This document shows, one piece after another, positions 9,805 through 20,113 of a stretch of DNA of 64,000 bases. The notes below the pieces were generated by a model. That model saw nothing but the letters and a program-made list of their open reading frames with translations, searched no databases and had not been told where the DNA came from. Within the stretch, counting starts at the first letter, position 1, and each line of letters starts with the position of its first letter. This DNA comes from Valencia hispanica (Eukaryota; Chordata; Actinopteri; Cyprinodontiformes; Valenciidae), in NCBI GenBank assembly GCA_963556495.2, contig OY747721.1:7197649-7261648 (forward strand). Reading direction: 5' to 3'. Made by a program: the position numbers and the translations under genes.

Positions 9805-12800
9805 ATGTATCACATGTTGACGAAGAAGCTTCCGCCAGTGCAGAGCTTCTTGTTCACGTTTTGCAGGAGGGCCAGTCACCTCTCCAGACAGCGGTACGAT
9901 GTCATTGTGGTGGGTGGAGGTCACGCAGGAACCGAGGCAGCGGCTGCAGCAGCCCGAATGGGGTTGGAGACGCTCCTGGTCACACAGAAGATACACACAA
10001 TCGGTGAGATGAATGGCTTTGTCGAAGGTGGACGTCCGATTTTTCTCATGTTGCCTTCTTCCCCACAGGCGCCCTGTCCTGTAACCCGTCTCTGGGTGGA
10101 GTGGGTAAGGGCCATCTGGTGAGGGAGATAGATGCTCTGGATGGGCTATGCGGTCGAGCTGGAGACTGGGCTGGGATTCATTTCTCCATCCTGAATCGTA
10201 GTAAAGGGCCTGCGGTGTGGGGGCCGAGAGCCCAGCTGGACCGCCAGCGCTACCGGGAGTTCATTCAGGTACACACACACACACACACACGTGTATGTTT
10301 CTGTCATAAATAATATATTCAGCTTTCAGTGACTGTGGGTCTTCCTGCTGTTTTACATGCAGACAGAGCTGCTGTCCACTCCCAGGCTGAAGGTTCTGGA
10401 GGGCTCGGTGGAGGAGCTGCTGGTGACCGATCCAAATCCTGCAGAGCCTGGGCACCACAGGGTCACTGGGATACGCTTGGGTACTCATCAGACTGTAGGA
10501 ACACATTTACACACTTTAGTTACAGTTTGAAACGATCACTGGTCTGTTGTTGAGGTCAGTTTGGTGGACAACGAATTATCGTCACCTTCCTAAAATAATG
10601 GCCTAAGTAACATAGGCATGTTAAAAAATTTGCCTAAGTCATTTATTCCTCTCATGTTGCATAACTGAGAGACAATGTTTTTCATATGTCAATAGTCACC
10701 TATTGTCACAACCTTTTTGAATGAAATTGTTAATAAATGTTATATATTTAATATTTTGTTCAGTTTTTTCCGTTTTGTTAAAAACCTGAAAAAGTGACAT
10801 GGGTCGTTATTTTAAGAGGGTAACGTTATGATGAAACTTTATAATCTGCACTCTGGATCGGTGGAATAAATGTAGCCTCACATCACAGGTTAAACCCTTT
10901 TATATTCTGAGAAATAATTGGTTTTCAGATTTTGGTCTCCTTCCTTCCTTCCTTCCTTCCATCCATCCATCCATCCATCCATCCATCCATCCATCCATCC
11001 ATCCATCCATCCATCCATCCATCCATCCATCCATCCATCCATCCATCCATCCATCCATCCATCCATCCATCCATCCATCCATCCATCCATCCATCCATCC
11101 ATCCATCCATCCATCCATCCATCAGAGAAATCTGGAGGCCTGGAACTTTGACATGAAAATGTGTTAGCAAAATTTAAGATTTGTTTTAAAAATCTGGACA
11201 CACATTGTACTCTCAACATATAAAATATAGGTCAGCAAACATCATTTCATGTCAGATCAGGTCACCGTGCTTTCTTAATTCTTCCCCATACCAGCCAATG
11301 ACAGCCATCCGATCTCAGCCTCCGCTGTGGTTCTCACCACCGGTACGTTTTTGTCCGGCTCACTCTTCATGGGCCAGACCACATCCCCCGGAGGCCGGAT
11401 GGGAGATGCTCCGTCTAGTTCTGGTCTGTCCCAAACGCTCAGGGAGAGTCTGGGTCTGAGGGTGGGCAGGCTGAGGACTGGAACCCCGCCCAGAATTTTA
11501 AAGGATTCTGTGGAGCTCTCCCTGGCTACGCTTCACCCGCCTGACAGCCATCCGACGCCGTTTAGCTTCATGAATACTCACACACGCTGCAAGGTCAGGT
11601 CTGTGAGAAGTTCTCACTCATTCGGGTCTGTCGGTATGTTTTATCAACACAAAAAAAAAAAAAAAAAAACTCAGGATGACTGGAAGCGCTTTTATTTTGA
11701 AACCTTTGCAGCCTGAAGAGCAGCTGCCTTGCCACCTGACCTACACAACTCCAGGTGTGGAGAGAGTGGTGAGGGAGAGCCTTCATCTCAACTGTCACAT
11801 ACAGGAAGACACCAAAGGCCCCAGGTACATGCAGATTCACCAAAAACACTGCAAATAACGATTTTCAAGAAAGTAAAAATCCCTTGTTTGTGGACATTTT
11901 TTCGTATTTTTTAAATACATTCTTATTTCAAGAAAGATTTTCAAGAAAATATTCACTTGGTCCATTGGCAAATTTTTTTTTTAGCTTATTACAAGCAAAA
12001 AATATCTTTATCTAAATATCTATAATTTTTTTTTTACTTTTTTCTGGAGTAACCTTTTTTTTCCGGTGTAATAAAGCAACCAATATACAATATATTTTTG
12101 CTTGTAAAAAAAATCTGCCAATGCAACAAGTGAATATTTTCTTGAAAATCTTTCTTGAAATAAGACAATATATTTAAAAATACGTAAAAATGTCCACAAA
12201 CAAGGGATTTTTACGTTCTTGAAAATCGTTTTTTGCATTGAAGTATTCATTTCCCTTAAACTTCTCTTTTTTTCCCCGATGCATTTTTATCAAGTTACCA
12301 CCACAGCCTTCGACATAGTTCCATTCATCTTCTCCTCAACCCTGCTTTCCCATAGCATGATGCTGCCACTACCATGTTTTACAGTAGGGACTGTCTTTGG
12401 GGTGAGGTGCAACTCTAGTTTTTTGCCACACGTGGCTCTTTGCGCGAGTCACATCTAAAAGTAGCAGGTAAGCACCCCTCGAGGACTAGAGTTTGACACC
12501 TCTGCTTCAAGTGGACTTTCATGACCTTTCCTGCCAGATTTATGGAGTACACATCTTAATTGTTTGGGTTTATAACGGGGAAAACGCGTGGAAAAGTTCA
12601 AAGGGGATGAATACTTTCTCGAGGCACTGTATATGGGATGAAATTTGCATTTTGAGGAGTAATTCTGTGCTATTCTCTTATAGATACTGCCCCTCCATTG
12701 AGTCAAGGGTGCTGCGCTTCCCAGGAAGAAGTCACCAGGTGTGGTTGGAGCCCGAAGGCATGACCTCCGATCTCTTGTACCCACAGGGTCTATCCATGAC

Positions 12801-15800
12801 CATGCCTCCTGACGTGCAGCTCCGCCTCATCAGAGAAATTCCTCCCTTGCACAGAGCTGAGATCCATACACCAGGTGCGCTGCCCCCCCGTCCAACAGTT
12901 GGGAACGGAGACCATCGGTCTCTGCCGCTTGTTTTAACGTACAAATCTGGTGTTCTCTGGCTCTCCAGGTTACGGTGTACAGTACGACTATGTGTGTCCC
13001 ACCCAGCTCAGTCCCGCGCTGCAGGTGAAAACCACTCAGGGACTTTTTCTGGCTGGTCAAATCAACGGGACGACGGGTTACGAAGAGGCGGCTGCACAGG
13101 TGATTCCTGAGACTGGATAGAGCTGCATGAATACCATCAATCATCAGTGAAATATCAATAGGTGCAAAATTTGAATTGCCGAAAACTGCTTGGAAGAAAA
13201 TATTTTGTAGCCTCACCACCGGTACTGTTTTGTCCGGCTCACTCTTCAGCAATACCAAATTCAGATTGTGTATTTATTCTCTTCATTCCATTTCTGTTAC
13301 TGCTATGATTCATATTGCACCAGGGATAAGAACATGTACAACAAATCATGCTGTAAATTTATTATTAATCAATCTAATTCATACATTTAAAGGTATTTAC
13401 TTGCAAGACACATCGGTAACAAACGGAAAAAGGAAATATATTTCCACTGATCAGAATAAGAAGGCATTTGGCTAAAATCATGAATGAATGTTCAGCAATT
13501 TCCCAGAACAATTCAATTCATAATTAATTTCATTCACTGTAAAGGGAAATGACGTAATGTCGTAACTCATGTCATCCAAGTATCTTCGAAGAGACATGGT
13601 TGGTCATCCAGGTGGCAGGAAGGATCTCCAGTAGCAGTCAGTCTTGCAGCAAATCTTAAGAAGTCTCTGACTGAAGACTGTTGCTGTATGACAGTCTCAT
13701 GACTGTCGTGACATGCTAACAGCTCAATATCTGAGCAGGAGAGACGATGTTCCACAGTAAAATGTCCTAGATGACACCATCAGTTGTTGGCAAGCACTGC
13801 TAATCCACCTCATTTGCTTTTGCCGCTCTTCTTTAAACCTCTGCCTGGCTGTATGGCTAGAGAGACGTTAAAGTAGGGGATCTGATCGATTATGATAGAT
13901 GGAAGAGATGGTTTGGACTTCCTTCTTCTCTTTTTGCTCTGCATCCATGAACCCTCCTTTTTCAACTCCTCTTGGCTTTGGGGTCATAGTTCAGGTATTA
14001 TTTGAGCATTTCAGATGCCAATCAGCTGCTCCCAGCTGTAAAAATAAAAATAATTGCTGCCACATTAATGAATCATAATAACTGTCTGAAAGTAAAAAAA
14101 AAACAGTAAGATCCAAAATCCTTCCAGCTGCTCAGCATCCAGAAGGAGGGGGAATAAGTATCCAAAAACTCAACGTTTCAACATAAATAAATAAAAACTA
14201 TGAACAAAAATCTAGAAAAAGAACAAATCAGAGTTTACGTAACAGAGCTGAACCAACATGCTGCCACCATGAACGGCGCCATTGTATGGATCTTATATGG
14301 GAAAAATCTATTTTTCTTATCTCACTTCCACAGTTGCACCCATAGTTATTCATACCCCTGGTAGATTTGGGTTTTAAATTATTTTCATTCAACCAAAAAG
14401 TTTGTTTCTGAGAGGAAATGAGACCGGAATCTCTCAAAAGATGATCAAACAGAGTAAATAGCAAATCAGTTTGGAAATGTCTAATTTATCCAGTGTTTCA
14501 CATGTTATTAAGAATGGCATGTTGATAATGAAACCCTAATTATAATGGCTGCCCATCAAGTCGGGACTTAAAAACGCTGATATTACTTCAAATCAGAAGA
14601 AATACGCTGGTCAAATTTAAAGGATTAATACAAAATATATATCTGCAAAGGGTATGAATACAGGTCCTTCTCAAAAAATTAGCATATCGATAAAGTTCAT
14701 TCTTTTCAATAATGTAATGATAAAAATTAAACTTTCATATATTTTAGATTCATTGCACACCAACTGAAATATTTCAGGTCTTTTATTGTTTTAAAACTGA
14801 TGATTTTGGCATACAGCTCATGAAAACCCAAAATTCCTATCTCAAACAATTAGCATATTTCATCCGACCAATAAAAGAAAAGTGTTTTTAATACAAAAAA
14901 AGTAAACCTTCAAATAATTATGTTCAGTTATGCACTCAATACTTGGTCGGGAATCCTTTTGCAGAAATGACTGCTTCAGTGCGGCGTGGCGTGGAGGCCA
15001 TCAGCCTGTGGCACTGCTGAGGTGTTATGGAGGCCCAGGATGCTTCGATAGCGGCCTTAAGCTCATCCAGAGTGTTGGGTTTTGCGTCTCTCAACTTCCT
15101 CTTCACAATATCCCACAGATTCTCTATGGGGTTCAGGTCAGGAGAGTTGGCAGGCCAATTGAGCACAGTAATACCATGGTCAGTAAACCATTTACCAGTG
15201 GTTTTGGCACTGTGAGCAGGTGCCAGGACGTGCTGAAAAATGAAATCTTCATCTCCATAAAGCTTTTCAGCAGATGGAAGCATGAAGTGCTCCAAAATCT
15301 CCTGATAGCTAGCTGCATTGACCCTGCCCTTGGTAAAACACAGTGGACCAACACCAGCAGCTGGCATGGCGCCCCAGACCATCACTGACTGTGGGTACTT
15401 GACACCTGACTTCAGGCATTTTGGCATTTCCTTTTCCCCAGTCTTCCTCCAGACTCTGGCACCTTGATTTCCGAATGACATGCAAGTACTTTGGACCACT
15501 GAGCAACAGTCCAGTGCTGCTTCTCTGTAGCCCAGGTCAGGCGCTTCTGCCGCTGTTTCTGGTTCAAAAGTGGCTTGACCTGGGGAATGCGGCACCTGTA
15601 GCCCATTTCCTGCACACGCCTGTGCACGGTGGCTCTGGATGTTTCTACTCCAGACTCAGTCCACTGCTTCCGCAGGTCCCCCAAGGTCTGGAATGGGTCC
15701 TTCTCCACAATCTTCCTCAGGGTCCGGTCACCTCTTCTCGTTGTGCAGCGTTTTCTGCCACACTTTTTCCTTCCCACAGACTTCCCACTGAGGTGCCTTG

Positions 15801-18800
15801 ATACAGCACTCTGGGAACAGCCTATTCGTTCAGAAATTTCTTTCTGTGTCTTACCCTCTTGCTTGAGGGTGTCAATGATGGCCTTCTGGGCAGCAGTCAG
15901 GTCGGCAGTCTTACCCATGATTGCGGTTTTGAGTAATGAACCAGGCTGGGAGTTTTTAAAAGCCTCAGGAATCTTTTGCAGGTGTTTAGAGTTAATTAGT
16001 TGATTCAGATGATTAGGTTAATAGCTCGTTTAGAGAACCTTTTCATGATATGCTAATTTTTTTAGATAGGAATTTTGGGTTTTCATGAGCTGTATGCCAA
16101 AATCATCCGTTTTAAAACAATAAAAGACCTGAAATATTTCAGTTGGTGTGCAATGACTCTAAAATATATGAAAGTTTAATTTTTATCATTACATTATGGA
16201 AAAGAATGAACTTTATCACAATATGCAAATTTTTTGAGAAGGACCTGTAATTTTGGTTTTAACCGTAGCTATCAGGCCTGGAGCTGACTGCAGTAAATCA
16301 TGACGGACATTTACTCTGTTGGTGTGTGCAGGGTCTGTGGGCGGGGGTGAACGCTGGCCGCTGCGCCCTCTCCATGCCTCTGGTTGCGCTGTCTCGAACA
16401 GAAAGCTACATCGGAGTCCTCGTTGATGACCTGGTGAGTCGGGGAGTTACAGAACCGTACCGCATGTTCACCAGCCGGGCCGAGTTTCGGACCTCTCTGA
16501 GGCCAGACAACGCTGATCTCCGCCTCACGCTGAAAGGTAGCTCCTGTGTCCGACTTGTTGTTGTTCATAATGAGGCACCAGCTCTGTGCAGCGCATTGTG
16601 CTTCGTCTCCGTCAGGATTTGAGCTGGGATGCGTGTCCTCCGTGCGCCACGTCGAGGCTGAAAGAGTGAGGAGCAGACTCCAAGATGCAATAGCCTCCCT
16701 CCAGGCTCTCGCCCTGTCCACAACCAGCTGGAGGAAAAAGCTGCCTGGAATCAGCATGAGCGAGAACAAGAGCAGCATGCTGAGGTGAGCAGCTTCTGTC
16801 AAACCAGAGCTGCAAATGTCTCCGAGCGCAGATGTAACATCCCTGGTTTTTCTTTGGTTCTGGCTTTTCTTTCCAGCGGGATGGACTTGCTGAAGTACAA
16901 CGACGTGTCCTTTGAATTGTTGGCTTCCGTCTTTCCCGAGTGCCTTTTACCGTACATGGAGTTCTCACAGAGGCTCAAAATAGAGGGTAAGATCTGACTT
17001 CTGGGTTTTTAAATTAAGACAGGGGAGCTCTGTGTTGATGAGCTGCAGGAACGATCTCACTGCAAACTCAGTCATACAGATGGAGACTAATTTGTCAGGG
17101 TCCCTTGTAGAAGTCTGTAAAACGCCTTAATATAAATTAATCTCATATAACAGCAGCATGTTCTCATGAAAATGCACGTGGGATAAGTTTTATATTTAAA
17201 AAAATTTCACAAGTGACAGTATTGAAAATGTAAACTTTATTTTTGGAGTTGATCCAAGTTCATAGAAACACCTAATTATCACAGTTTCCCTTGGGTATAA
17301 ATTTGGGGTGTAACGGTAAACAATCACAGTTTGGTGTGTTTTTGGTACACTTCAATCAATAAAAATAAAAACACTACTTTGATCAGCATTAAACAAAGAC
17401 ATTTCTTTCCTGAATTCCTTCCTTTTTAATTCCTGAAATGTACTTGATTTTATTATGTTCTGTTTTTATTATGTTTTTTTATATATATAAATAAAATGGT
17501 ACAAGCAGACATGGAGTAGAAAACAATATAACCACTTGGAAACAGTTAGTGGTAATGTTAAGAAATGTTTAAATAATACTTTGTCCATATGAATTTGAAT
17601 ATTTGAGAATATGAGGATTTTGCTGTCTTGGGTTTTATACAAAGTAAGTAGTTTATTCTGATTGGATGCTACTGGTAGCCATGTGGACGTCCGCTGGTTT
17701 TTCTCTAGTATCAGCGATGTTTCCATTCAGCTTGACATTGTTTCAGGCGAGTCATTCAGTTCAGTACAGGTCTATCTTTCTTTTTAAACTGTAGCTGCAT
17801 GAGAAACCATTAATGTTCCCAAATAGCAAATTTTATTGACAGCTGGGAGTCCTTTCTGTTTTGTTTTAGTGTCACTTTTTAAAGTTGCACTGCACTCTGA
17901 GTTCAACACGTAAACATTCTGCATGTGTTCAGGTAAAAAAAACGTTCGTTCGGTACACATGCGTACTAAACCAACAGGGCCGTACCGAAAAATACGAATA
18001 CATGTACTGTTATACCCCTAATATAAATATGACCTCACATTTAGGTTAATTTATTTTGGCCAATGACCTCTAAGCTCGACAAGGACCCACTTTTATCTTT
18101 TCACCGCACACAAGAGAACGATGGTGAGGGAGGTAAAAAAAAAAAATCTCTAAAGCTCACCCTTGGAGAACTTTTTTTATCATCTGGTAGTTTGGGTTGG
18201 ATGCCAGAAAAAAATGCCTTTTCTGTGGGAAAGCACCTCTTGCCAACTGTTAGACATGGTGGAGGATCTGTGATGTTTGGGGCCAGATTTTCGAGCTTGT
18301 AAGGTATATGGAAACATATCTGTTGAACATTACCGGTTGCCTGATAATGTCGCTATTTTATATCCCTTTTTAAAAGTTGATTAGAATGACGAGAAACTTT
18401 TAATCAGTACTCTGACTCTTTGTTTCCCTGGGGTGTAAATGTGACAGACACGTCACCACTCTTCAAAATAGGAAAGAAGACAAGATTCAGGCAAGGAACA
18501 TGTGTGTCGATCTTCATAAGTTAGGAAAAAGCAACTCAGAAATAGCTACTCACCTAAAGTTGCCCACATCTACAGTCAGAGCTTTGGTTTCAAAAAGAGT
18601 TGCCAGGGGAAAAAAAAGCCTTTCTGTCCTACAATCACAAACGTAAACGTAGAGTTTGCCAAAATATTGGGAATTTAACTGGAACTGTGAGCTTTGGTCA
18701 AGTGAGTACGATGGAGAATAAAAGAAATTGGCCGCGGAGGAGTACATTTCTGCTCAAAAACACCAACTTGATGCAGCCATGTCGCAGCTTCTTCCTCATA

Positions 18801-19982
18801 CTTTTGAAAATATTCAGATGGACATTTTGTAAATTTACCTCCTAAATCTTAGAGGACTTCTGGCATTTGTTGTCAGAAATAGGATTCTCAACAAACTTCT
18901 AAGTTTTCTTCTGATAAACTTAAGAGTTTTAGAATTTCCATATTTATTCTTGAAAATGTGAAATTAATATATCTAAAAATGTGACTTTTGTGTGGCATAA
19001 AAGTGTTCCTAAAATAAAAAATGTATCTACAATGCTAATGCTCCAGAATCAGTGAGACTAAGATTGATCCTTTTGGTGAAAAAAAGAATCCTCTCCAGGA
19101 AATCTAGAAAAGCATCTCATCCTAACTCTTGAGTATGGTGGAGGATCCATGATGCTGTGGGCCTGTTTCTCTTCCAAAAGTTCTTGGAACATTTTCTTTC
19201 TTAGAATGTCTAGAATAAAAATCTGATGAAAATTGATCTTTGAGTCTTTTAACAGGGTCAGAGATTAGAAACTTATGAACAAATCAGCAGTGAAATTGTT
19301 CACCGGACAACCGCCTCAGTTCCCAGACCTAAAGCTGGACAGCACAAAAAAATAATAATTTTTTCATGAGATTTTATTAAAAAAACTTAGATTTTTCTTC
19401 AAAATGCTCAGACATATTAAGCCAAGGTCATCAAAGAGGAATGTATTTGAAGTCTTTTTACTCATCTCTGTGTGGGGTGCCAACACGTTTTACTCATGTT
19501 TTATTTTCTTCAGGTTTTTTTAGAAGACTTTTAAATGATCTTGAAGTTAAAAATGACTCCTGTCTGTCATGCAGCTGTGTACAAGCCTCACTGCGACCAA
19601 AGCAGGAAAGAGATCGAGAGAATTCAAAAGGAGGAGAACATGTCTCTGCCGCAGGACATCGACTATCTCACTCTGCCCGTGTCTCTGTCTCAGGAAGTCA
19701 GGGAGATCCTGGACAGATTACGACCGAGCACTGTGAGTCTGCACTTCCCTTATGTTTTCCGTATTTGTGAATACTTTTTGCAGCTCATCCCTTTGTCTGC
19801 TCCCCCCCCCCTAGCTGGGTGCCGCTACCCGTCTGGAAGGCATGACTCCTGCTGCAGTCGTCGCTCTCTTCAACTATGTTCACTTTACGGGGAAACGGGA
19901 GAGCGCTGTGAACAGAAACCAGGCGAACCACGAGGAGGAAGGAGAAGATCTGTGTACAAGAAATGCATCTTTACCTCAATGA
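9805..19982 (+). CDS. mto1: MTO1/GidA-type mitochondrial tRNA-uridine modification protein, 12 coding exons
   Basis: Coding exons: 9805-10003, 10069-10268, 10363-10480, 11295-11593, 11712-11824, 12684-12874, 12969-13099, 16332-16536, 16616-16784, 16877-16986, 19575-19732, 19815-19982. All join in phase to 687 codons (686 aa; human MTO1 about 690-717). The start [17 protein letters not shown] is an Arg/Ser-rich mitochondrial presequence. Family marks in order: FAD-binding [12 protein letters not shown] (about residue 33), [36 protein letters not shown], GidA signature [15 protein letters not shown] across exons 5-6, and [16 protein letters not shown] at the end of exon 7. Known role: with GTPBP3 it installs the taurinomethyl group on the wobble uridine of mitochondrial tRNAs, using FAD. 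No stop or frameshift. Introns 3, 5, 7 and 10 hold transposons. The exon 12 reading frame [16 protein letters not shown] fits the conserved C-terminus. Confidence 0.96.
10271..10290. repeat. (CA)n microsatellite
   Basis: A short CA dinucleotide run just inside the 5' end of mto1 intron 2, three bases past the donor. Confidence 0.9.
10939..11123. repeat. (CCTT)n-(CCAT)n tetranucleotide microsatellite
   Basis: About five CCTT units pass directly into about forty near-perfect CCAT units, in mto1 intron 3. It is open in all frames (HPSI or MDGW repeats), so ORF calls here are artefacts. Its length suggests it is highly variable. Confidence 0.97.
11850..12237. mobile_element. Long-hairpin foldback element (MITE-like)
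   Basis: Two arms of about 160 bp are inverted copies. The left arm starts TGCAAATAACGATTTTCAAG and the right arm ends CTTGAAAATCGTTTTTTGCA. Shared internal marks are AAAAATCCCTTGTTTGTGGAC and TTCAAGAAAGATTTTCAAG. The centre is T-rich. No ORF belongs to it. It lies in mto1 intron 5 and would form a stable stem in RNA or single-stranded DNA. Confidence 0.85.
12239..12632 (-). mobile_element. Tc1/mariner remnant
   Basis: The right end reads GGGGATGAATACTTTCTCGA and the left end GAAGTATTCATTTCCCTT, weak inverted ends of the Tc1 type. On the minus strand about 12345-12395 reads [11 protein letters not shown], the conserved Tc1 transposase segment usually seen as VKHGGGSIMLW. Most of the transposase is lost. 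In mto1 intron 5, abutting the hairpin element. Confidence 0.75.
13212..13248 (+). pseudogene. Duplicated fragment of mto1 exon 4 inside mto1 intron 7
   Basis: These 37 bases match mto1 exon 4 at 11333-11369 with two mismatches. They read [12 protein letters not shown] against [12 protein letters not shown] in the real exon. The copy is directly preceded by an acceptor-like TATTTTGTAG. Neither flank matches exon 4 further out. It is too long and too exact for chance, so it is a small local duplication, perhaps by template switching or gap-filling repair. Confidence 0.85.
13545..14145 (-). repeat. Unnamed dispersed repeat, copy A
   Basis: It matches 24125-24720 (opposite orientation) and 26685-27110. 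Shared anchors are AACTCATGTCATCCAAGTAT, CTGACTGAAGACTGTTGCTG, GGTATTATTTGAGC, CAATCAGCTGCT and CCTTCCAGCTGCTCAGCATCC at the far end. On the minus strand a frame starting [19 protein letters not shown] is open in this copy and in copy B. A second frame reads [11 protein letters not shown], which resembles the end of some retroelement polyproteins. It is either the 3' part of a LINE or another unclassified element. Confidence 0.7.
14661..16247 (-). mobile_element. Tc1-family transposon, nearly full length, inactive
   Basis: TA duplications (14659-14660 and 16248-16249) flank CAGGTCCTTCTCAAAAAATT and its inverted copy. The inverted ends are about 210 bp, with inner direct repeats around AATTAGCATAT. 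The transposase is on the minus strand, 15918 down to 14936. Its N-terminal helix-turn-helix is [15 protein letters not shown], then a second DNA-binding helix set, then [22 protein letters not shown] and [12 protein letters not shown]. It is broken: after [10 protein letters not shown] the residues carrying the first catalytic Asp are deleted with a frame change, and the second catalytic Asp is lost (QHVLAPAH for the usual QQDLAPAH). Only the final Glu (PIENLW) remains. In mto1 intron 7. Confidence 0.95.
17304..18020. mobile_element. Non-autonomous hAT-like element
   Basis: The left end GGGGTGTAACGGTA is the inverted partner of the right end ACTGTTATACCCCT, with further pairing around GGTACAC. 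Flanks TATAAATT and ATATAAAT may be a decayed 8-bp duplication. No transposase is visible, and the interior is AT-rich. In mto1 intron 10. Confidence 0.6.
18060..18305 (+). mobile_element. Tc1 transposase fragment
   Basis: A plus-strand frame reads [15 protein letters not shown], the conserved mid-transposase segment of Tc1, with a poly-A disruption upstream. No ends are recognisable. mto1 intron 10. Confidence 0.7.
18440..19420 (+). mobile_element. Second Tc1 remnant
   Basis: About 18510-18600 reads [20 protein letters not shown], a Tc1 helix-turn-helix. About 19130-19180 reads [14 protein letters not shown], the mid-transposase motif. Several stops and frame changes separate them. It lies directly before mto1 exon 11. 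Confidence 0.75.
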
Positions 19983-20010
19983 GAGTCCCTCAGATTATAA
20001 AAAACAAATA

Positions 20011-20079
20011 TTTATTGTAGAAAAATAAGCAAAATCACAATGTAAAATTTTTTATTTTATAAAATAGCTGCAAAATAAA
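20011..20079. terminator. Overlapping poly(A) signals of mto1 and tctn3
   Basis: On the plus strand AATAAA at 20074-20079 fits mto1, whose stop is at 19982. On the minus strand AATAAA occurs at 20016-20011 (and at 20056-20051) and fits tctn3, whose stop is at 20114. Cleavage 10-30 bases past each signal would make the two 3' ends overlap in antisense by roughly 100 bases. Confidence 0.65.
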
Positions 20080-20113
20080 ACAATTTCAGTTTTTATCCCA
20101 AAGTTTCTATTAC

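Noticed and set aside
10890..11219. Long open frames of MDGW or HPSI repeats on both strands
   Set aside because: They are simple translations of the (CCAT)n microsatellite inside an mto1 intron.
15421..16003. Plus-strand ORFs overlapping the Tc1 transposase
   Set aside because: They are shadows of the minus-strand transposase, which carries the recognised motifs.
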